This document shows positions 17,300-26,669 of a DNA stretch of 64,000 bases, in pieces; positions within the stretch are counted from its first letter, which is position 1, and every line of letters starts with the position of its first letter. This stretch comes from Gemmatimonadota bacterium (GTDB taxonomy: Bacteria > Gemmatimonadota > Gemmatimonadetes > Gemmatimonadales > Gemmatimonadaceae): positions 186,001 to 250,000 of the forward strand of contig JAIOPJ010000016.1 of NCBI GenBank assembly GCA_021413975.1, written 5' to 3'. The notes beneath the pieces are model-generated. The model was not told where the DNA came from. It saw only the letters and a program-made list of their open reading frames with translations, and made no database searches. The translations under genes and the position numbers were made by a program.

Positions 17300-18976
17300 T
17301 CAGGGCACCGCCTTCACCCCGCAACTGCCGTCCGCCCCGCGCATCGAGGGGAACCGCACCCCGAGCTGGGTGAGATAGTCCGGGTACTTCGTCGCGTCGT
17401 AGTAGAAGGGCCGCATCTGTTCGCGGAACCGGCCGAGGATGTTGGCGTTGAGTTCCGTCGCCGGCCGGTCCTGCGGCCGCACGAACGACTCGTACTTCAC
17501 GTCCTTGGTCTGCACCTCGCGGTAGTACTTCCAGGCGTCGGCGACGAGCTGCGGCTGCGTGAGCACGTCGTAGATGGTGAGCGCGAGTGCCTTGGCTCCC
17601 GCGGTCGCGCCCTTGTGCGCGACCGGCGTCGCCATCGCGATCGCGTCGGCCCAGTTGTGCCCCGGTGTGCCCGGCACGTTGCTCGGGTAGAACAACTGCA
17701 CCGTCGGCACCGCCCAGCTCACGTCGCCGATGTCGTCGGAGCCGCCGCCCTTGCGTTCCGACTCGTTCGGCGGAGCGGCGAGGCCCCTCGCAACCGCGGA
17801 GAGGCCGGTCTGCGGCTGGTTCATCTCCTTCTGGATCGACTTGGCGAAGGCGTTGTCGTCGTTGCTCCAGGCGGGCATGCCCGTGCGCATGATGTTCGCC
17901 GCCATCGCCTCGGCCACCGGCCGGTTGAAGTGCGGCGGCCAAGCGGCGCCCATCACGCGCACGCTCGCGAGCCGCGTGCCGGTCATCATGGCGGCGCCCT
18001 GGGCGACGGAGTCGGCGACCGCCCACATGCCGCGGATGCGCGGCGCGTCGAGCTCGCGCAGGAAGTACCAGACCGATGCGGTCGCCGGCACCACGTTCGG
18101 CTGGTCGCCGCCGTCGCGCACGACGTAGTGCGAGCGCGACTCGGTGCGCAGATGCTCACGACGGTAGTTCCACCCCACGTTCATGAGCTCCACGGCGTCG
18201 AGTGCGCTGCGACCGCGCCAGGGCGCACCCGCCGCATGCGCCGTGGTGCCCTCGAACGAGTAGAGCAGCGAGACCAGTCCGCTGTATTCGTTCGGAGCGC
18301 CCCACGGCGTGGAGAACTCGTCGCTCACGTGCGTGAAGAAGCTGATGTCGACATCCTTGAAGAGCCCGGCCGCCGTGAAGAAGGCCTTGGTGCCGAGCTG
18401 CTCCTCGGCGACGCCTGGCCAGATCTTGATCGTGCCCGGGAGATGCTGTTCGGTCATGAGCTTCTTCACGGCGAGCGCGGCGGTGACCACCACGGCCTGA
18501 CCTGAGTTGTGTCCCTCGCCATGGCCCGGGGCGCCGGGGATCATCGGCAACCGGCACGCGAGTCCCGGCATCTGCGATGCCTGCGGAATGCCGTCGATGT
18601 CGGAGCCGAGGGCGATCACCGGCTTGCCCGCGCCCCAGGTGGCGACCCAGGCCGTGGGGATGCCGGCGTAGTTCTCCTCGACGGTGAAGCCCTCGCGCCG
18701 CAACAGCGCGACGAGATAGCGGGAGGTCTCGACCTCCTGGAAGCCGAGCTCGCCGTAGGAGAAGATCTGGTCGTTGATCTCCTGCGTGAGCTTGGCGCGC
18801 GCGTCGATGTCGGTGACGAGGGCGCGCTTGGCCGCCTCGACGCGCGGGTCAGGTGCGGCGGGACGCCGCGCGGCTGGGCGCTGCGCGGCGAGCGGGCCGG
18901 CGGAGGCGGCAGCGAGCGAGAGCAGGAGGGCGGCGCGGCAGGCGCGGCGGAGAGCGGAGGGCGGGGAGGAGTGCAT
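17300..18976 (-). CDS. Secreted M20 amidohydrolase, AbgB-like
   Basis: A 558-residue protein resembling aminobenzoyl-glutamate utilisation protein B within the M20/M40 metallopeptidases, but with a signal peptide (LLLSLAAASAGPLAAQ) that E. coli AbgB lacks. Visible motifs are ALGSDIDGIPQ, GHGEGHNSGQA (metal His), VAEEQLGTKAFF (catalytic and metal Glu), GTTAHAAGAPWRGRSALDA (lid/dimerisation segment) and TPGHNWADA. Length is slightly above family average because of the leader and a C-terminal extension. The first codon is preceded at 6 nt by CAACTT, fitting a leaderless start. It is divergent from the VPS10-like gene. The likely role is periplasmic hydrolysis of an N-acyl or p-aminobenzoyl amide. 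Confidence 0.9.
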   Translation of the reverse strand: MHSSPPSALRRACRAALLLSLAAASAGPLAAQRPAARRPAAPDPRVEAAKRALVTDIDARAKLTQEINDQIFSYGELGFQEVETSRYLVALLRREGFTVEENYAGIPTAWVATWGAGKPVIALGSDIDGIPQASQMPGLACRLPMIPGAPGHGEGHNSGQAVVVTAALAVKKLMTEQHLPGTIKIWPGVAEEQLGTKAFFTAAGLFKDVDISFFTHVSDEFSTPWGAPNEYSGLVSLLYSFEGTTAHAAGAPWRGRSALDAVELMNVGWNYRREHLRTESRSHYVVRDGGDQPNVVPATASVWYFLRELDAPRIRGMWAVADSVAQGAAMMTGTRLASVRVMGAAWPPHFNRPVAEAMAANIMRTGMPAWSNDDNAFAKSIQKEMNQPQTGLSAVARGLAAPPNESERKGGGSDDIGDVSWAVPTVQLFYPSNVPGTPGHNWADAIAMATPVAHKGATAGAKALALTIYDVLTQPQLVADAWKYYREVQTKDVKYESFVRPQDRPATELNANILGRFREQMRPFYYDATKYPDYLTQLGVRFPSMRGADGSCGVKAVP

Positions 18977-18982
18977 GGCGCA

Positions 18983-18988
18983 AAGTTG
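18983..18988 (-). promoter_or_regulatory. -10-like CAACTT, leaderless start
   Basis: On the minus strand CAACTT ends exactly 6 nt before the ATG at 18976. Confidence 0.4.
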
Positions 18989-19041
18989 GCAACAGGCAGC
19001 GAGTCAGGGAAGAGCTTCCTCCCCGGCGCGCCGGCGGGCGG

Positions 19042-19047
19042 TATATT
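19042..19047 (+). promoter_or_regulatory. -10-like TATATT upstream of Asp-box protein
   Basis: TATATT stands out in a GC-rich intergenic region, 35 nt before the ATG at 19083, which would give a short leader of about 29 nt. Confidence 0.4.
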
Positions 19048-19082
19048 CGCGACCGAACACCCCACCGCACCGGGACCACACC

Positions 19083-22000
19083 ATGACACTCCGTCGGATC
19101 GGCCTCGCCCTCGTCGCGTTCGTGACCCTCGCGCCGCCAGTTCAGTCCCAACGGCGCACCACTCCCCCCGCGGCGCCGGCGCCGAGCATCGCGGCACCCG
19201 ATTCGTCCAAATGGACGCCGCTCACGTGGCGCCACATCGGTCCCGAGGGGAATCGCGTCACCTCCACCGCGGGGGTGATCGGCGACCCCTCGACCTACTA
19301 TGCCGGCGCCGCCTCGGGCGGCATCTGGAAGACCACCGACGACGGCATCACCTGGAAGCCGATCTTCGAGGGGCAGCCGGTGAGCTCGATCGGATCGCTC
19401 GCGGTGGCGGCCAGCGATCCGAACGTCGTCTGGGCCGGCACCGGCGAGCCGTTCATCCGCTCGCACATCTCGGTGGGCTGGGGCGTCTTCAAGTCCACCG
19501 ACGCGGGGAAGAACTGGCAGAAGATGGGTCTCGAGAACACGGGCCGCATCTCGCGCATCATCGTGCACCCCACGAATCCGGAGGTGGTCTACGTCGCCTC
19601 GCTCGGCCACGCATACGGTCCGCAGCCCGAGCGCGGGATCTACCGCACCCTGGACGGCGGCAAGACGTGGGAGAAGGTGCTCTTCGTGAACGACAGCACC
19701 GGTGCCTCGGACCTGATCATGGATCCGAACAACCCGCGCATCCTCTTCGCGGCGATGTGGCAGATCGAGATCCGCACGTATGGCCGGACCTCGGGCGGCG
19801 CTGGAAGCGGCATCTGGATGTCGCGCGACGCCGGCACCACCTGGAAGCGCCTCGAAGGGAACGGGCTTCCCACCACGCCGCTCGGCAAGATCGGCCTCGG
19901 CATGTCGAGGGCGAACTCCGACCGCATCTACGCGCTCATCGAGGCGGGCGACGGTGTCCCCTCGGCGATCTCGCCCAAGTCGGAGACGGGTCGTCTCTGG
20001 CGCTCCGACGACGGGGGCCAGAACTGGAAGAAGATGACCGACGATCGTCAGGTCGCGGGTCGCACGCACTACTACAATCGCTTCGGCGTGATGCCCGACA
20101 ATGCCGACGAGGCCTACTTCCTCTCGGCCGACTGGGCCAAGACGCTCGACGGCGGCAAGACGATCATCGACCCGCCTCCGGTGGAGATCCCCGGCGGGGA
20201 CCACCATGACATCTGGATCGATCCGACGAACGCGAACCGAATGATGGTCACGCACGACGGCGGGCTCTCGGTGACGATGAACCGCGGCAAGAGCTGGCGC
20301 CTGCATGTGCTGCCGGTGGCGCAGATCTATCACGTGACCGTGGACGACCGGATCCCGTACTGGGTCTACGGCAATCGTCAGGACGGTCCGTCGGCGCGGG
20401 GCCCGAGCAATACCCGGTGGAGCCTGTATGGCGGCGGCGGAGAGATCACGCGCGGCACCTGGCAGACGGTGGGCGGCGGCGAGAGCGGATTCGCGACACC
20501 AGATCGCTCCGACACGAACTACGTCTGGTCGAGCGCCTCCGGCTCGGGCGGTGGCGGCGGCATCGTCACACGCCATGACCTCCGCACCGGGCTCACGCGG
20601 CAGCTGGAGGTCTGGCCCGAGGCGACGATCGGCCACTCCGCGGCCGAGGTGAAGTACCGCTTCCAGTGGAACTTCCCGCTGCACGTGTCACCGCACGATG
20701 CGCGCACCATCTATGTGGGCAGCCAGCATGTGCACGTCTCGCGCGACTACGGCCAGAGCTGGCAGCTGCTCAGCCCCGACCTGACGCGCAACGATCGCTC
20801 GCGCATGGGGCGCTCGGGCGGACTCACGCCCGACAACATCGGCGTGGAGTACGCGGGCGTGATCATGTGGATCGCCGAGTCGCCGGCGCAGGCGGGGGTG
20901 ATCTGGGCGGGCACGAACGACGGCAAGGCGCAGGTCACGCGCGACAACGGGAAGAGCTGGACCGACGTGAGCGCGGGACTGCGCGGCATGCCGGAGTGGG
21001 GCACGGTGAGCGCGATCGTGCCATCGAAGTGGGCGGCCGGCACGGCCTACCTGAGCGTGGACGGCCATCAGGTGAATGATCGCGATCCGTGGATCTACCG
21101 CACGACCGACTTCGGGCAGACGTGGACGCTCCTCGTGAACGGCATCGCGAAGAGTCCGCTGAGCTATGTGCACGCGCTGGCCGAGGATCCGGTGAAGCGC
21201 GGATTGCTGTTCGCCGGCACGGAGAACGGCATGTACGTGTCGTTCGACGATGGCGCGAAGTGGCAGCCGCTGCAGAACAACCTGCCGCATGCGCCCGTCT
21301 ACGGGATCGTGGTCCAGCCGCGGTTCAATGACCTCGTGATCGCGACCTACGGCCGCGGTTTCTGGATCATGGACGACATGACGGCCCTGCGCACGGTGAC
21401 GGACGTCGCCTCGCAGGACGTGGCGCTCTTCGCGCCGCGGGCGGCCTATCGCTTCCGGGACGCCGAGGCACCGTACTTCATCGTGAACGACCCGTCGGCG
21501 GGGAGCAATCCCAAGTACGGGGCGCCGCTGCAGTTCTGGTTGCGCGAGGAGGCCAAGGACACGGTGAGGCTCGAGATCCTCGATGCCGATGGCGTGGTGG
21601 TGCGCACGCTCAAGGCGAAAGGAGCGGCGGGCATCAATCGCGTGCAGTGGGACCTGCGGAGCGACCAGACGAAGGAGGCGCGGATCCGCGTGTCGCCGCA
21701 ATACTCGCCCTGGGTGGGCGTGCCGGCGGAAGGGAGGCCCGCGCCGGCGGTGCCGCGGCTCGCGCGACTCGTGTTGCCGGGGACCTACTCGGTGCGCCTC
21801 ACCGCCGCAGGCAAGTCGCTGACACAGCCGATCGACGTGCTCGTGGATCCGGGATCCCGCGCGACCATGGACCAGATGCGGGCGCAGGACGCGGTGGTCC
21901 GCGCCCTCATGATCGATCTGGACACGGCCGTGGTGACGATCGACCGCGTGGAGACGGCGCGCGCGCAGCTCGCGACGGCTCGGGCGGCGCTCCGTGGCGA

Positions 22001-22325
22001 GGAGAAGAACAAGGACCTGCTGGCCGCGACCGACTCGCTCGATGAGCGGCTCGCCGCGCTCGAGACCCAGCTCTTCCAGATCCGCGTCACCGGGCGCGGG
22101 CAGGACGCGCTGCGCTATCCGATGGGGATCGCCGAGAAGATCGGCTACCTCGCCGGCGTCTCGTCGGGTTCGGACGACCAGCCCACGGACAGCGAGCGGG
22201 AGGTGCAGGTGGTGCTGCAGCAGCGGCTCAAGGACGCGCGCGCGGGCATCGATGCGGTGCTCAAGAACGACTTCGAGGCGCTGCGTCGTCGGCTGCGGGA
22301 CCGGAACATCCCCGTCGTGTTCTGA
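19083..22325 (+). CDS. VPS10/BNR-repeat exoprotein (sialidase-like propeller), paralogue 1
   Basis: A 1,080-residue secreted protein with a signal peptide (LALVAFVTLAPPVQSQ). It carries at least eight Asp-box turns, for example TTDDGITW, TDAGKNW, DGGKTW, DAGTTW, DGGQNW, DNGKSW, TDFGQTW and DDGAKW, marking one or two beta-propellers of the VPS10/sortilin-sialidase type. The C-terminal ~300 residues leave the propeller and end in an Ala/Arg/Glu-rich, likely coiled-coil region (DTAVVTIDRVETARAQL). Proteins like this are often annotated as glycosyl hydrolase without a proven activity. It is similar in order and motifs to the protein at 29220-32450. A strong hairpin follows at 22347. Confidence 0.9.
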   Translation: MTLRRIGLALVAFVTLAPPVQSQRRTTPPAAPAPSIAAPDSSKWTPLTWRHIGPEGNRVTSTAGVIGDPSTYYAGAASGGIWKTTDDGITWKPIFEGQPVSSIGSLAVAASDPNVVWAGTGEPFIRSHISVGWGVFKSTDAGKNWQKMGLENTGRISRIIVHPTNPEVVYVASLGHAYGPQPERGIYRTLDGGKTWEKVLFVNDSTGASDLIMDPNNPRILFAAMWQIEIRTYGRTSGGAGSGIWMSRDAGTTWKRLEGNGLPTTPLGKIGLGMSRANSDRIYALIEAGDGVPSAISPKSETGRLWRSDDGGQNWKKMTDDRQVAGRTHYYNRFGVMPDNADEAYFLSADWAKTLDGGKTIIDPPPVEIPGGDHHDIWIDPTNANRMMVTHDGGLSVTMNRGKSWRLHVLPVAQIYHVTVDDRIPYWVYGNRQDGPSARGPSNTRWSLYGGGGEITRGTWQTVGGGESGFATPDRSDTNYVWSSASGSGGGGGIVTRHDLRTGLTRQLEVWPEATIGHSAAEVKYRFQWNFPLHVSPHDARTIYVGSQHVHVSRDYGQSWQLLSPDLTRNDRSRMGRSGGLTPDNIGVEYAGVIMWIAESPAQAGVIWAGTNDGKAQVTRDNGKSWTDVSAGLRGMPEWGTVSAIVPSKWAAGTAYLSVDGHQVNDRDPWIYRTTDFGQTWTLLVNGIAKSPLSYVHALAEDPVKRGLLFAGTENGMYVSFDDGAKWQPLQNNLPHAPVYGIVVQPRFNDLVIATYGRGFWIMDDMTALRTVTDVASQDVALFAPRAAYRFRDAEAPYFIVNDPSAGSNPKYGAPLQFWLREEAKDTVRLEILDADGVVVRTLKAKGAAGINRVQWDLRSDQTKEARIRVSPQYSPWVGVPAEGRPAPAVPRLARLVLPGTYSVRLTAAGKSLTQPIDVLVDPGSRATMDQMRAQDAVVRALMIDLDTAVVTIDRVETARAQLATARAALRGEEKNKDLLAATDSLDERLAALETQLFQIRVTGRGQDALRYPMGIAEKIGYLAGVSSGSDDQPTDSEREVQVVLQQRLKDARAGIDAVLKNDFEALRRRLRDRNIPVVF

Positions 22326-22346
22326 GGCGGTGGCGTGGGCTGGGCT

Positions 22347-22379
22347 TGAGGGGCGGCGCGCGTTGCCCGCCGCCCCTCA
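22347..22379. terminator. GC-rich hairpin between convergent genes
   Basis: Two perfectly complementary 12-nt arms enclose a 9-nt loop. It lies after the Asp-box gene and just before the end of the minus-strand thioesterase, so it can serve both. Confidence 0.7.
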
Positions 22380-22381
22380 TG

Positions 22382-22414
22382 CCTTCATCAACCCTTCATC
22401 AACCCTTCATCAAC
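22382..22414. repeat. Three perfect 11-bp tandem repeats across a stop codon
   Basis: Three exact copies of CCTTCATCAAC run from 22382 to 22414. The stop codon of the minus-strand thioesterase (22399-22401) lies in the middle copy. As 11 is not a multiple of three, copy-number change would alter the protein's last residues or stop position. Confidence 0.9.
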
Positions 22415-22881
22415 AACTGCGTCGCCGTCGCGTGCGCGTAGAGGACGCCGTTCGCATCCTCCATGCGCGCCTCGGTGATCGCCGTCGTGCGGCCGCGGTG
22501 CACCACGCGGCCGGTCGCACGCAGCGTGCCCGTGTCCGGGCGCACCGCCTTCACCAGGCGTACCTGCAACTCGATCGTGGTGTAGTACTCACCGGCCGGC
22601 AACAGGGTGTGCAGGCATACGCCGAGTGCCGCGTCGAGCACGCAGGCATACCATCCACCTTGCACGCCGCCCATCGGGTTGAGCGAGGCGGGGCCCGCGA
22701 CCGCCTCGAACACGGCGTGCCCGGCCGTCGCCTCCACGAGCTGGAACCCGAGCGTCGTCCCGATCGGGATCCGCATCCCGCGCGCCATCATCCGTTCGAT
22801 GAACTCGAGCCCGCCGAGGGTGCGCACGCTCTCGGCGAGCTCCTTGGGATCGTCGAACGTGACCGTATGCGTGATCGCCAT
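22399..22881 (-). CDS. PaaI-like hotdog-fold acyl-CoA thioesterase
   Basis: A 160-residue hotdog-fold protein of the PaaI/YdiI thioesterase group. Characteristic segments are GTTLGFQLVEATAGHAVFEA, NPMGGVQGGWYACVLDAALGVC (active-site helix with an Asp and a preceding Gly-rich turn) and a strand TTIELQVRLVKAVRPDTG. Length is normal. Its start overlaps by one base the stop of the acyl-CoA ligase gene (TGATG), so the pair is translationally coupled: a ligase makes a CoA ester and a thioesterase may release or proofread it. The extreme 3' end lies in an 11-bp triplication. Confidence 0.9.
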   Translation of the reverse strand: MAITHTVTFDDPKELAESVRTLGGLEFIERMMARGMRIPIGTTLGFQLVEATAGHAVFEAVAGPASLNPMGGVQGGWYACVLDAALGVCLHTLLPAGEYYTTIELQVRLVKAVRPDTGTLRATGRVVHRGRTTAITEARMEDANGVLYAHATATQLLMKG

Positions 22882-24467
22882 CAGCCGCCCTTCGCGCGCT
22901 CCGCCGCGATCAGTTCGCGGCGGAGGATCTTCCCCGACGCGGACTTGGGGATCCTCTCGATGAACTCCACCACGCGCACCTTCTTGTACGGGGCCGCGTG
23001 CTCGGCCACGAACGCCATGATCTCGTCGGCCGTGACCTCGCTCCGCTTCACGATGAAGGCCTTGGGCACCTCGCCCGCCTCGGGGTCGGCCTTCGGGATC
23101 ACCGCCGCGTCGGCCACGGCCGGGTGCGTGAGGAGCAGCGCCTCGAGCTCCGCCGGCGCGACCTGGTAGCCCTTGTACTTGATGAACTCCTTGAGCCGGT
23201 CGACGATGTAGAAGTACCCCTCAGCGTCGACGTAGGCGACGTCGCCGGTGTGCAGCCAGCCATCATGGTCGATCGCCTCCTCGGTGGCCTCGGGGGCGTT
23301 GAGGTAGCCCTTCATCACCTGTGGGCCGCGCATGAGGAGCTCACCCTGCTCCCCGATCCCGACGTCACGCTTCGTCTTGAGATCCACCACGCGGACCTCG
23401 GTGTTGGCCACGATCAGGCCGCAGGACCCGTGGCGCACCATCGCACGGTCATTGGGCGTGAAGTGCGTCACCGGGCTCGTCTCGGTCATGCCATACCCCT
23501 GCTTGACGATGCAGCCGAGCCGCTTCTCCACCGCGACTTCGAGCTCGGCGCCGAGGGGCGCCGCGCCTGAGTTGATCATCTCGAGCGCCGAGAGGTCGAA
23601 GTCGTCGACCATCGGATGCTTGGCGAGTGCGAGCGCGATCGGCGGCACGATGTACGCCGACCGGCACTTGTACCGGGCATTGATCCGCAGGTACGCCTCG
23701 AGGTCGAACTGCGGCAGGGTGATCACGGCGGCACCCTTGCGGAGCACCATGCCGAGGATGACGACCATCCCGTAGATGTGGAAGAACGGGAGGAAGCCCA
23801 CGGTGTGGTCGCCCGGGCCGCTGTCGTCGATGAAGTCGCATTGCGCGAGGTTCGCGACGAGGTTGCGATGCGTGAGCATCACGCCCTTGGGGAGTCCGGT
23901 GGTGCCGCTCGAATAGGGCAGCGTGACGATGTCCCGTGCGGAGTCGATCGGGACCGCAGGGAAGCGGACGTCGGCGCCGCGGGGCGACGGGCCGCCCTCG
24001 ACGATGAAGTCCGCGAACGGCAGGCAGCCCGGTGCCTCGCCCAGCACGACGACCGGCGCGCCCGTCGCATGGGCGGCGGCGAGCGCGCGTTCGGCGAGCG
24101 ACGGCACCGTGAAGACGATGCGCGCCCCCGAGTCGGCCAGCTGTTTCGCGAGTTCCTCCGCCGTGTACATGGGATTCGCGGTCGTGTTGGTCGCGCCGAC
24201 GCGCGCCACGCCGAAGAAGATCGCCGCGTACTCGGGGACATTCGGACTGAAGATGCAGGCCGTGCTCCCCTTGCCGAACCCGCGCGACGCCAGTGCCGCG
24301 CTCACGCGGCCGGTCAGGTCCAGGAGCTGACGGTACGTGAGCGTCCTCCCGCTCGCGTCGTCGATGAGTGCCGGGCGGTCGAGGTAGCCCTCCACGTGCT
24401 CGAAGACGTACTCGGTGAGGGAGACGTCGGGGATCACGACATCGGGGAACCGACTGCGGTGGATCAC
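22881..24467 (-). CDS. 4-coumarate/long-chain acyl-CoA ligase-like AMP-binding enzyme
   Basis: A 528-residue adenylate-forming enzyme. Core motifs are complete: phosphate loop YSSGTTGLPKGVMLTHRN, YGMTETSP, LHTGDVAYVDAEGYFYIVDR, and the catalytic Lys513 in SASGKILRREL. Among relatives it looks like 4-coumarate-CoA ligase or medium/long-chain fatty acyl-CoA synthetase; the acid substrate cannot be read from sequence. I choose the GTG at 24467 because an AGAGG ribosome site lies 6 nt upstream and homology begins there. It is the first gene of a two-gene unit with the thioesterase and is divergent from the membrane acyltransferase at 24616. Confidence 0.92.
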   Translation of the reverse strand: MIHRSRFPDVVIPDVSLTEYVFEHVEGYLDRPALIDDASGRTLTYRQLLDLTGRVSAALASRGFGKGSTACIFSPNVPEYAAIFFGVARVGATNTTANPMYTAEELAKQLADSGARIVFTVPSLAERALAAAHATGAPVVVLGEAPGCLPFADFIVEGGPSPRGADVRFPAVPIDSARDIVTLPYSSGTTGLPKGVMLTHRNLVANLAQCDFIDDSGPGDHTVGFLPFFHIYGMVVILGMVLRKGAAVITLPQFDLEAYLRINARYKCRSAYIVPPIALALAKHPMVDDFDLSALEMINSGAAPLGAELEVAVEKRLGCIVKQGYGMTETSPVTHFTPNDRAMVRHGSCGLIVANTEVRVVDLKTKRDVGIGEQGELLMRGPQVMKGYLNAPEATEEAIDHDGWLHTGDVAYVDAEGYFYIVDRLKEFIKYKGYQVAPAELEALLLTHPAVADAAVIPKADPEAGEVPKAFIVKRSEVTADEIMAFVAEHAAPYKKVRVVEFIERIPKSASGKILRRELIAAERAKGG

Positions 24468-24603
24468 GCACGGCCTCTGGCGGGAAGTTGGCCCGGATAT
24501 AGCACTCGGGGAGCGGGGCGGCAACATTCGATCGCGACGGCGAGCGATCGCTGGTGCGCGTGGGCGCGGCGGGCCGGTACTCGCGCCGCGGGCCCCGGTG
24601 CGC

Positions 24604-24609
24604 GATGTT
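24604..24609 (+). promoter_or_regulatory. -10-like GATGTT, leaderless start
   Basis: GATGTT ends 6 nt before the ATG at 24616. This is a weaker match to the TANCTT pattern than others in the window. Confidence 0.3.
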
Positions 24610-24615
24610 CTCCCC

Positions 24616-25758
24616 ATGTCCACTCCGTCCCGTGAGCGCCTCCTGGCCCTCGACGTCTTCCGCGGCGCGACCGTTGCCGGCATGCTGCTCGTGAACAATC
24701 CCGGCAGTTGGGGGGCGATCTACCCGCCGCTCGAACACGCCACCTGGAACGGGTGGACGCCGACCGACCTGATCTTCCCCTTCTTCCTGTTCATCGTCGG
24801 CATCACCACGCATCTCTCGGCCGAGGCGCGGCGCGCCCGCGGGGACGACGAAGGGGCGATCCTGAGGCAGGTGCTCAAGCGTGGCGCGTTGATCATCCTC
24901 TTCGGCTGGCTGCTCTCGGCCTTCCCGTATTGGCCGCTCACGCGCATCACCGAGATCCGGATCCCCGGCGTCCTGCCGCGGATCGGCGCGGCCTACATCG
25001 GCGCCGCCCTGCTCACGCGGCACGGCTCGCTGCAGCGACAGGTGATCACGCTCGTCGCGCTGCTGTACGGCTACTGGTTCGCCATGACGTTGCTGCCGGT
25101 GCCGGGCCAGCTCGGCATCGGCGCGAACCTGATCGACGATCCGAATCGTTCGCTCTCCGCCTGGCTCGACCGCCTGCTGCTCGACGGGCATCTCTGGAAG
25201 TCGAGCCGCACCTGGGACCCCGAAGGGATACTCTCGACCGTGCCCGCGATCGGCACCGCGATGCTCGGTGTCTTCACGGGACGCTGGCTCGGCTCCGGCC
25301 GGCCGCTCGCGGAACGACTGAACGGGATGTTCGCGGCCGGCGCGCTGGCGATGATGCTCGGCCTCATGTGGCACTGGTCGTTCCCGATCAACAAGGCGCT
25401 CTGGACGTCGAGCTACGTGCTCTTCACGGGCGGCCTGGCCGCGGTGAGCATCGCCACGATCATGTGGATCACGGACGTGCAGCGCGTGACGAACTGGACC
25501 GGGTTCTTCGTCACATACGGACTGAATCCGATGGTCGCGTTCCTCGGGTCGGGCCTGATGGCGAAGCTGATCTACACGCTCGTGAAGGTCGACGTCGACG
25601 GCAAGCAGGTCGCGGTGCAGGCGGTGATCTACCGCGGCGCGTTCGCGTCGTGGCTCGGGCCGCGTGACGCTTCGCTGGCGTTCGCCCTCAGTTTCGTGAT
25701 GTTCTGGTACCTCGTGTTGCGGGCGCTGCAGCGGCGCGGGATCGTGTTCAAGGTATGA
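24616..25758 (+). CDS. NagX/HGSNAT-like membrane acyltransferase (DUF5009)
   Basis: A 380-residue polytopic membrane protein with about ten helices. The opening LLALDVFRGATVAGMLLVNN and the following TPTDLIFPFFLFIVGITTHLS are diagnostic of the family that includes heparan-alpha-glucosaminide N-acetyltransferase and bacterial NagX. These proteins are thought to acetylate amino sugars across the membrane using cytosolic acetyl-CoA. Length is typical of bacterial members. The stop overlaps the next ATG by 4 bases, coupling it to an FkbM methyltransferase, which hints at modification of an envelope glycan. Confidence 0.88.
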   Translation: MSTPSRERLLALDVFRGATVAGMLLVNNPGSWGAIYPPLEHATWNGWTPTDLIFPFFLFIVGITTHLSAEARRARGDDEGAILRQVLKRGALIILFGWLLSAFPYWPLTRITEIRIPGVLPRIGAAYIGAALLTRHGSLQRQVITLVALLYGYWFAMTLLPVPGQLGIGANLIDDPNRSLSAWLDRLLLDGHLWKSSRTWDPEGILSTVPAIGTAMLGVFTGRWLGSGRPLAERLNGMFAAGALAMMLGLMWHWSFPINKALWTSSYVLFTGGLAAVSIATIMWITDVQRVTNWTGFFVTYGLNPMVAFLGSGLMAKLIYTLVKVDVDGKQVAVQAVIYRGAFASWLGPRDASLAFALSFVMFWYLVLRALQRRGIVFKV

Positions 25759-26669
25759 GTGCGGCGGGCTCCGGTGGCGCGGGCCTGCACGACGCGCCCA
25801 AGCACGCGGACCTGATCTACGACATCGGCGCGCACCGCGGCGAGGACGCGGAGTTCTACCTGCGGAAGGGATTCCGGGTGGTCGCGATCGAGGCGGACCC
25901 CGATCTCGCGCTGGCATGCCGCCGTCGCCTGCGAGAGTTCCTCGATGCGGGGCGCCTCACGATCATCGAGGGGGCGATCGTCGAACCGCACGCGCTCGCC
26001 GCCGGCCAGCGCACGGTGCGCTTCTACAAGAACGACGCCAACCCCGTCTGGGGGACGGTGCGCGCCGAGTGGGCGGAGCGGAACGAACGACTGGGTGCAC
26101 TGAGCCAGCCGATCGATGTGCCCGTGCTCGATCTCCATGACGTGCTGCGCACGCACGGCGTGCCGCACTACATGAAGATCGACATCGAAGGCGTGGACCT
26201 CGTCTGCGTGCGCGCGCTCGGCCGCTTCCGTGAGCGACCGGACTTCGTCTCGCTCGAGTCGGACAAGACGAGCTTCACCGGGGTCGCGCGCGAGGTGGGC
26301 GCGCTGGCGGCGCTCGGCTACGACGCCTTCCAGGCGGTCGAGCAGTCGGCGGTGCCCATGCAGGTGCCACCGTCGCCCGCGCGGGAAGGGACGCACGTCG
26401 CACACCGTTTCTCGGAGGGCGAGTCGGGCCTGTTCGGAGAGGAGCTGCCCGACGCGTGGCGCTCGCGACGCGCGGTGCTCTGGCAGTACCGCGCGATCCG
26501 CCTCGGCTACTACCTGCTCGGGGACGACGGCGTGATGACCGGGTGGCGCTTCCGCGGCCATGGCCGACTACGCACCTGGACCGCTCGCCTCTTGCGTCAC
26601 TTCACCGAGGGTGCGGTGCCGGGCTGGCACGACCTGCACGCCCGGCGCGTCAGCCCAGGGCGGTCCTGA
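25755..26669 (+). CDS. FkbM-family SAM-dependent methyltransferase
   Basis: A 304-residue methyltransferase. The SAM motif is DIGAHRGEDAEFYLRKGF followed by VVAIEADP (acidic ribose-binding end of strand 2), and the FkbM signature MKIDIEGVD is near residue 140. FkbM enzymes O-methylate sugars or polyketides. The C-terminal ~100 residues extend beyond the catalytic domain and hold two His/Arg-rich stretches of unknown role. It is coupled to the NagX-like gene, and its last 20 bases overlap tail to tail with the aminotransferase on the other strand. Confidence 0.9.
   Translation: MSAAGSGGAGLHDAPKHADLIYDIGAHRGEDAEFYLRKGFRVVAIEADPDLALACRRRLREFLDAGRLTIIEGAIVEPHALAAGQRTVRFYKNDANPVWGTVRAEWAERNERLGALSQPIDVPVLDLHDVLRTHGVPHYMKIDIEGVDLVCVRALGRFRERPDFVSLESDKTSFTGVAREVGALAALGYDAFQAVEQSAVPMQVPPSPAREGTHVAHRFSEGESGLFGEELPDAWRSRRAVLWQYRAIRLGYYLLGDDGVMTGWRFRGHGRLRTWTARLLRHFTEGAVPGWHDLHARRVSPGRS

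Noticed and set aside
23449..25917. An 822-residue minus-strand frame over the ligase and acyltransferase genes
   Set aside because: It overlaps two genes with complete family motifs and has only shadow-like Arg/Pro/His composition.
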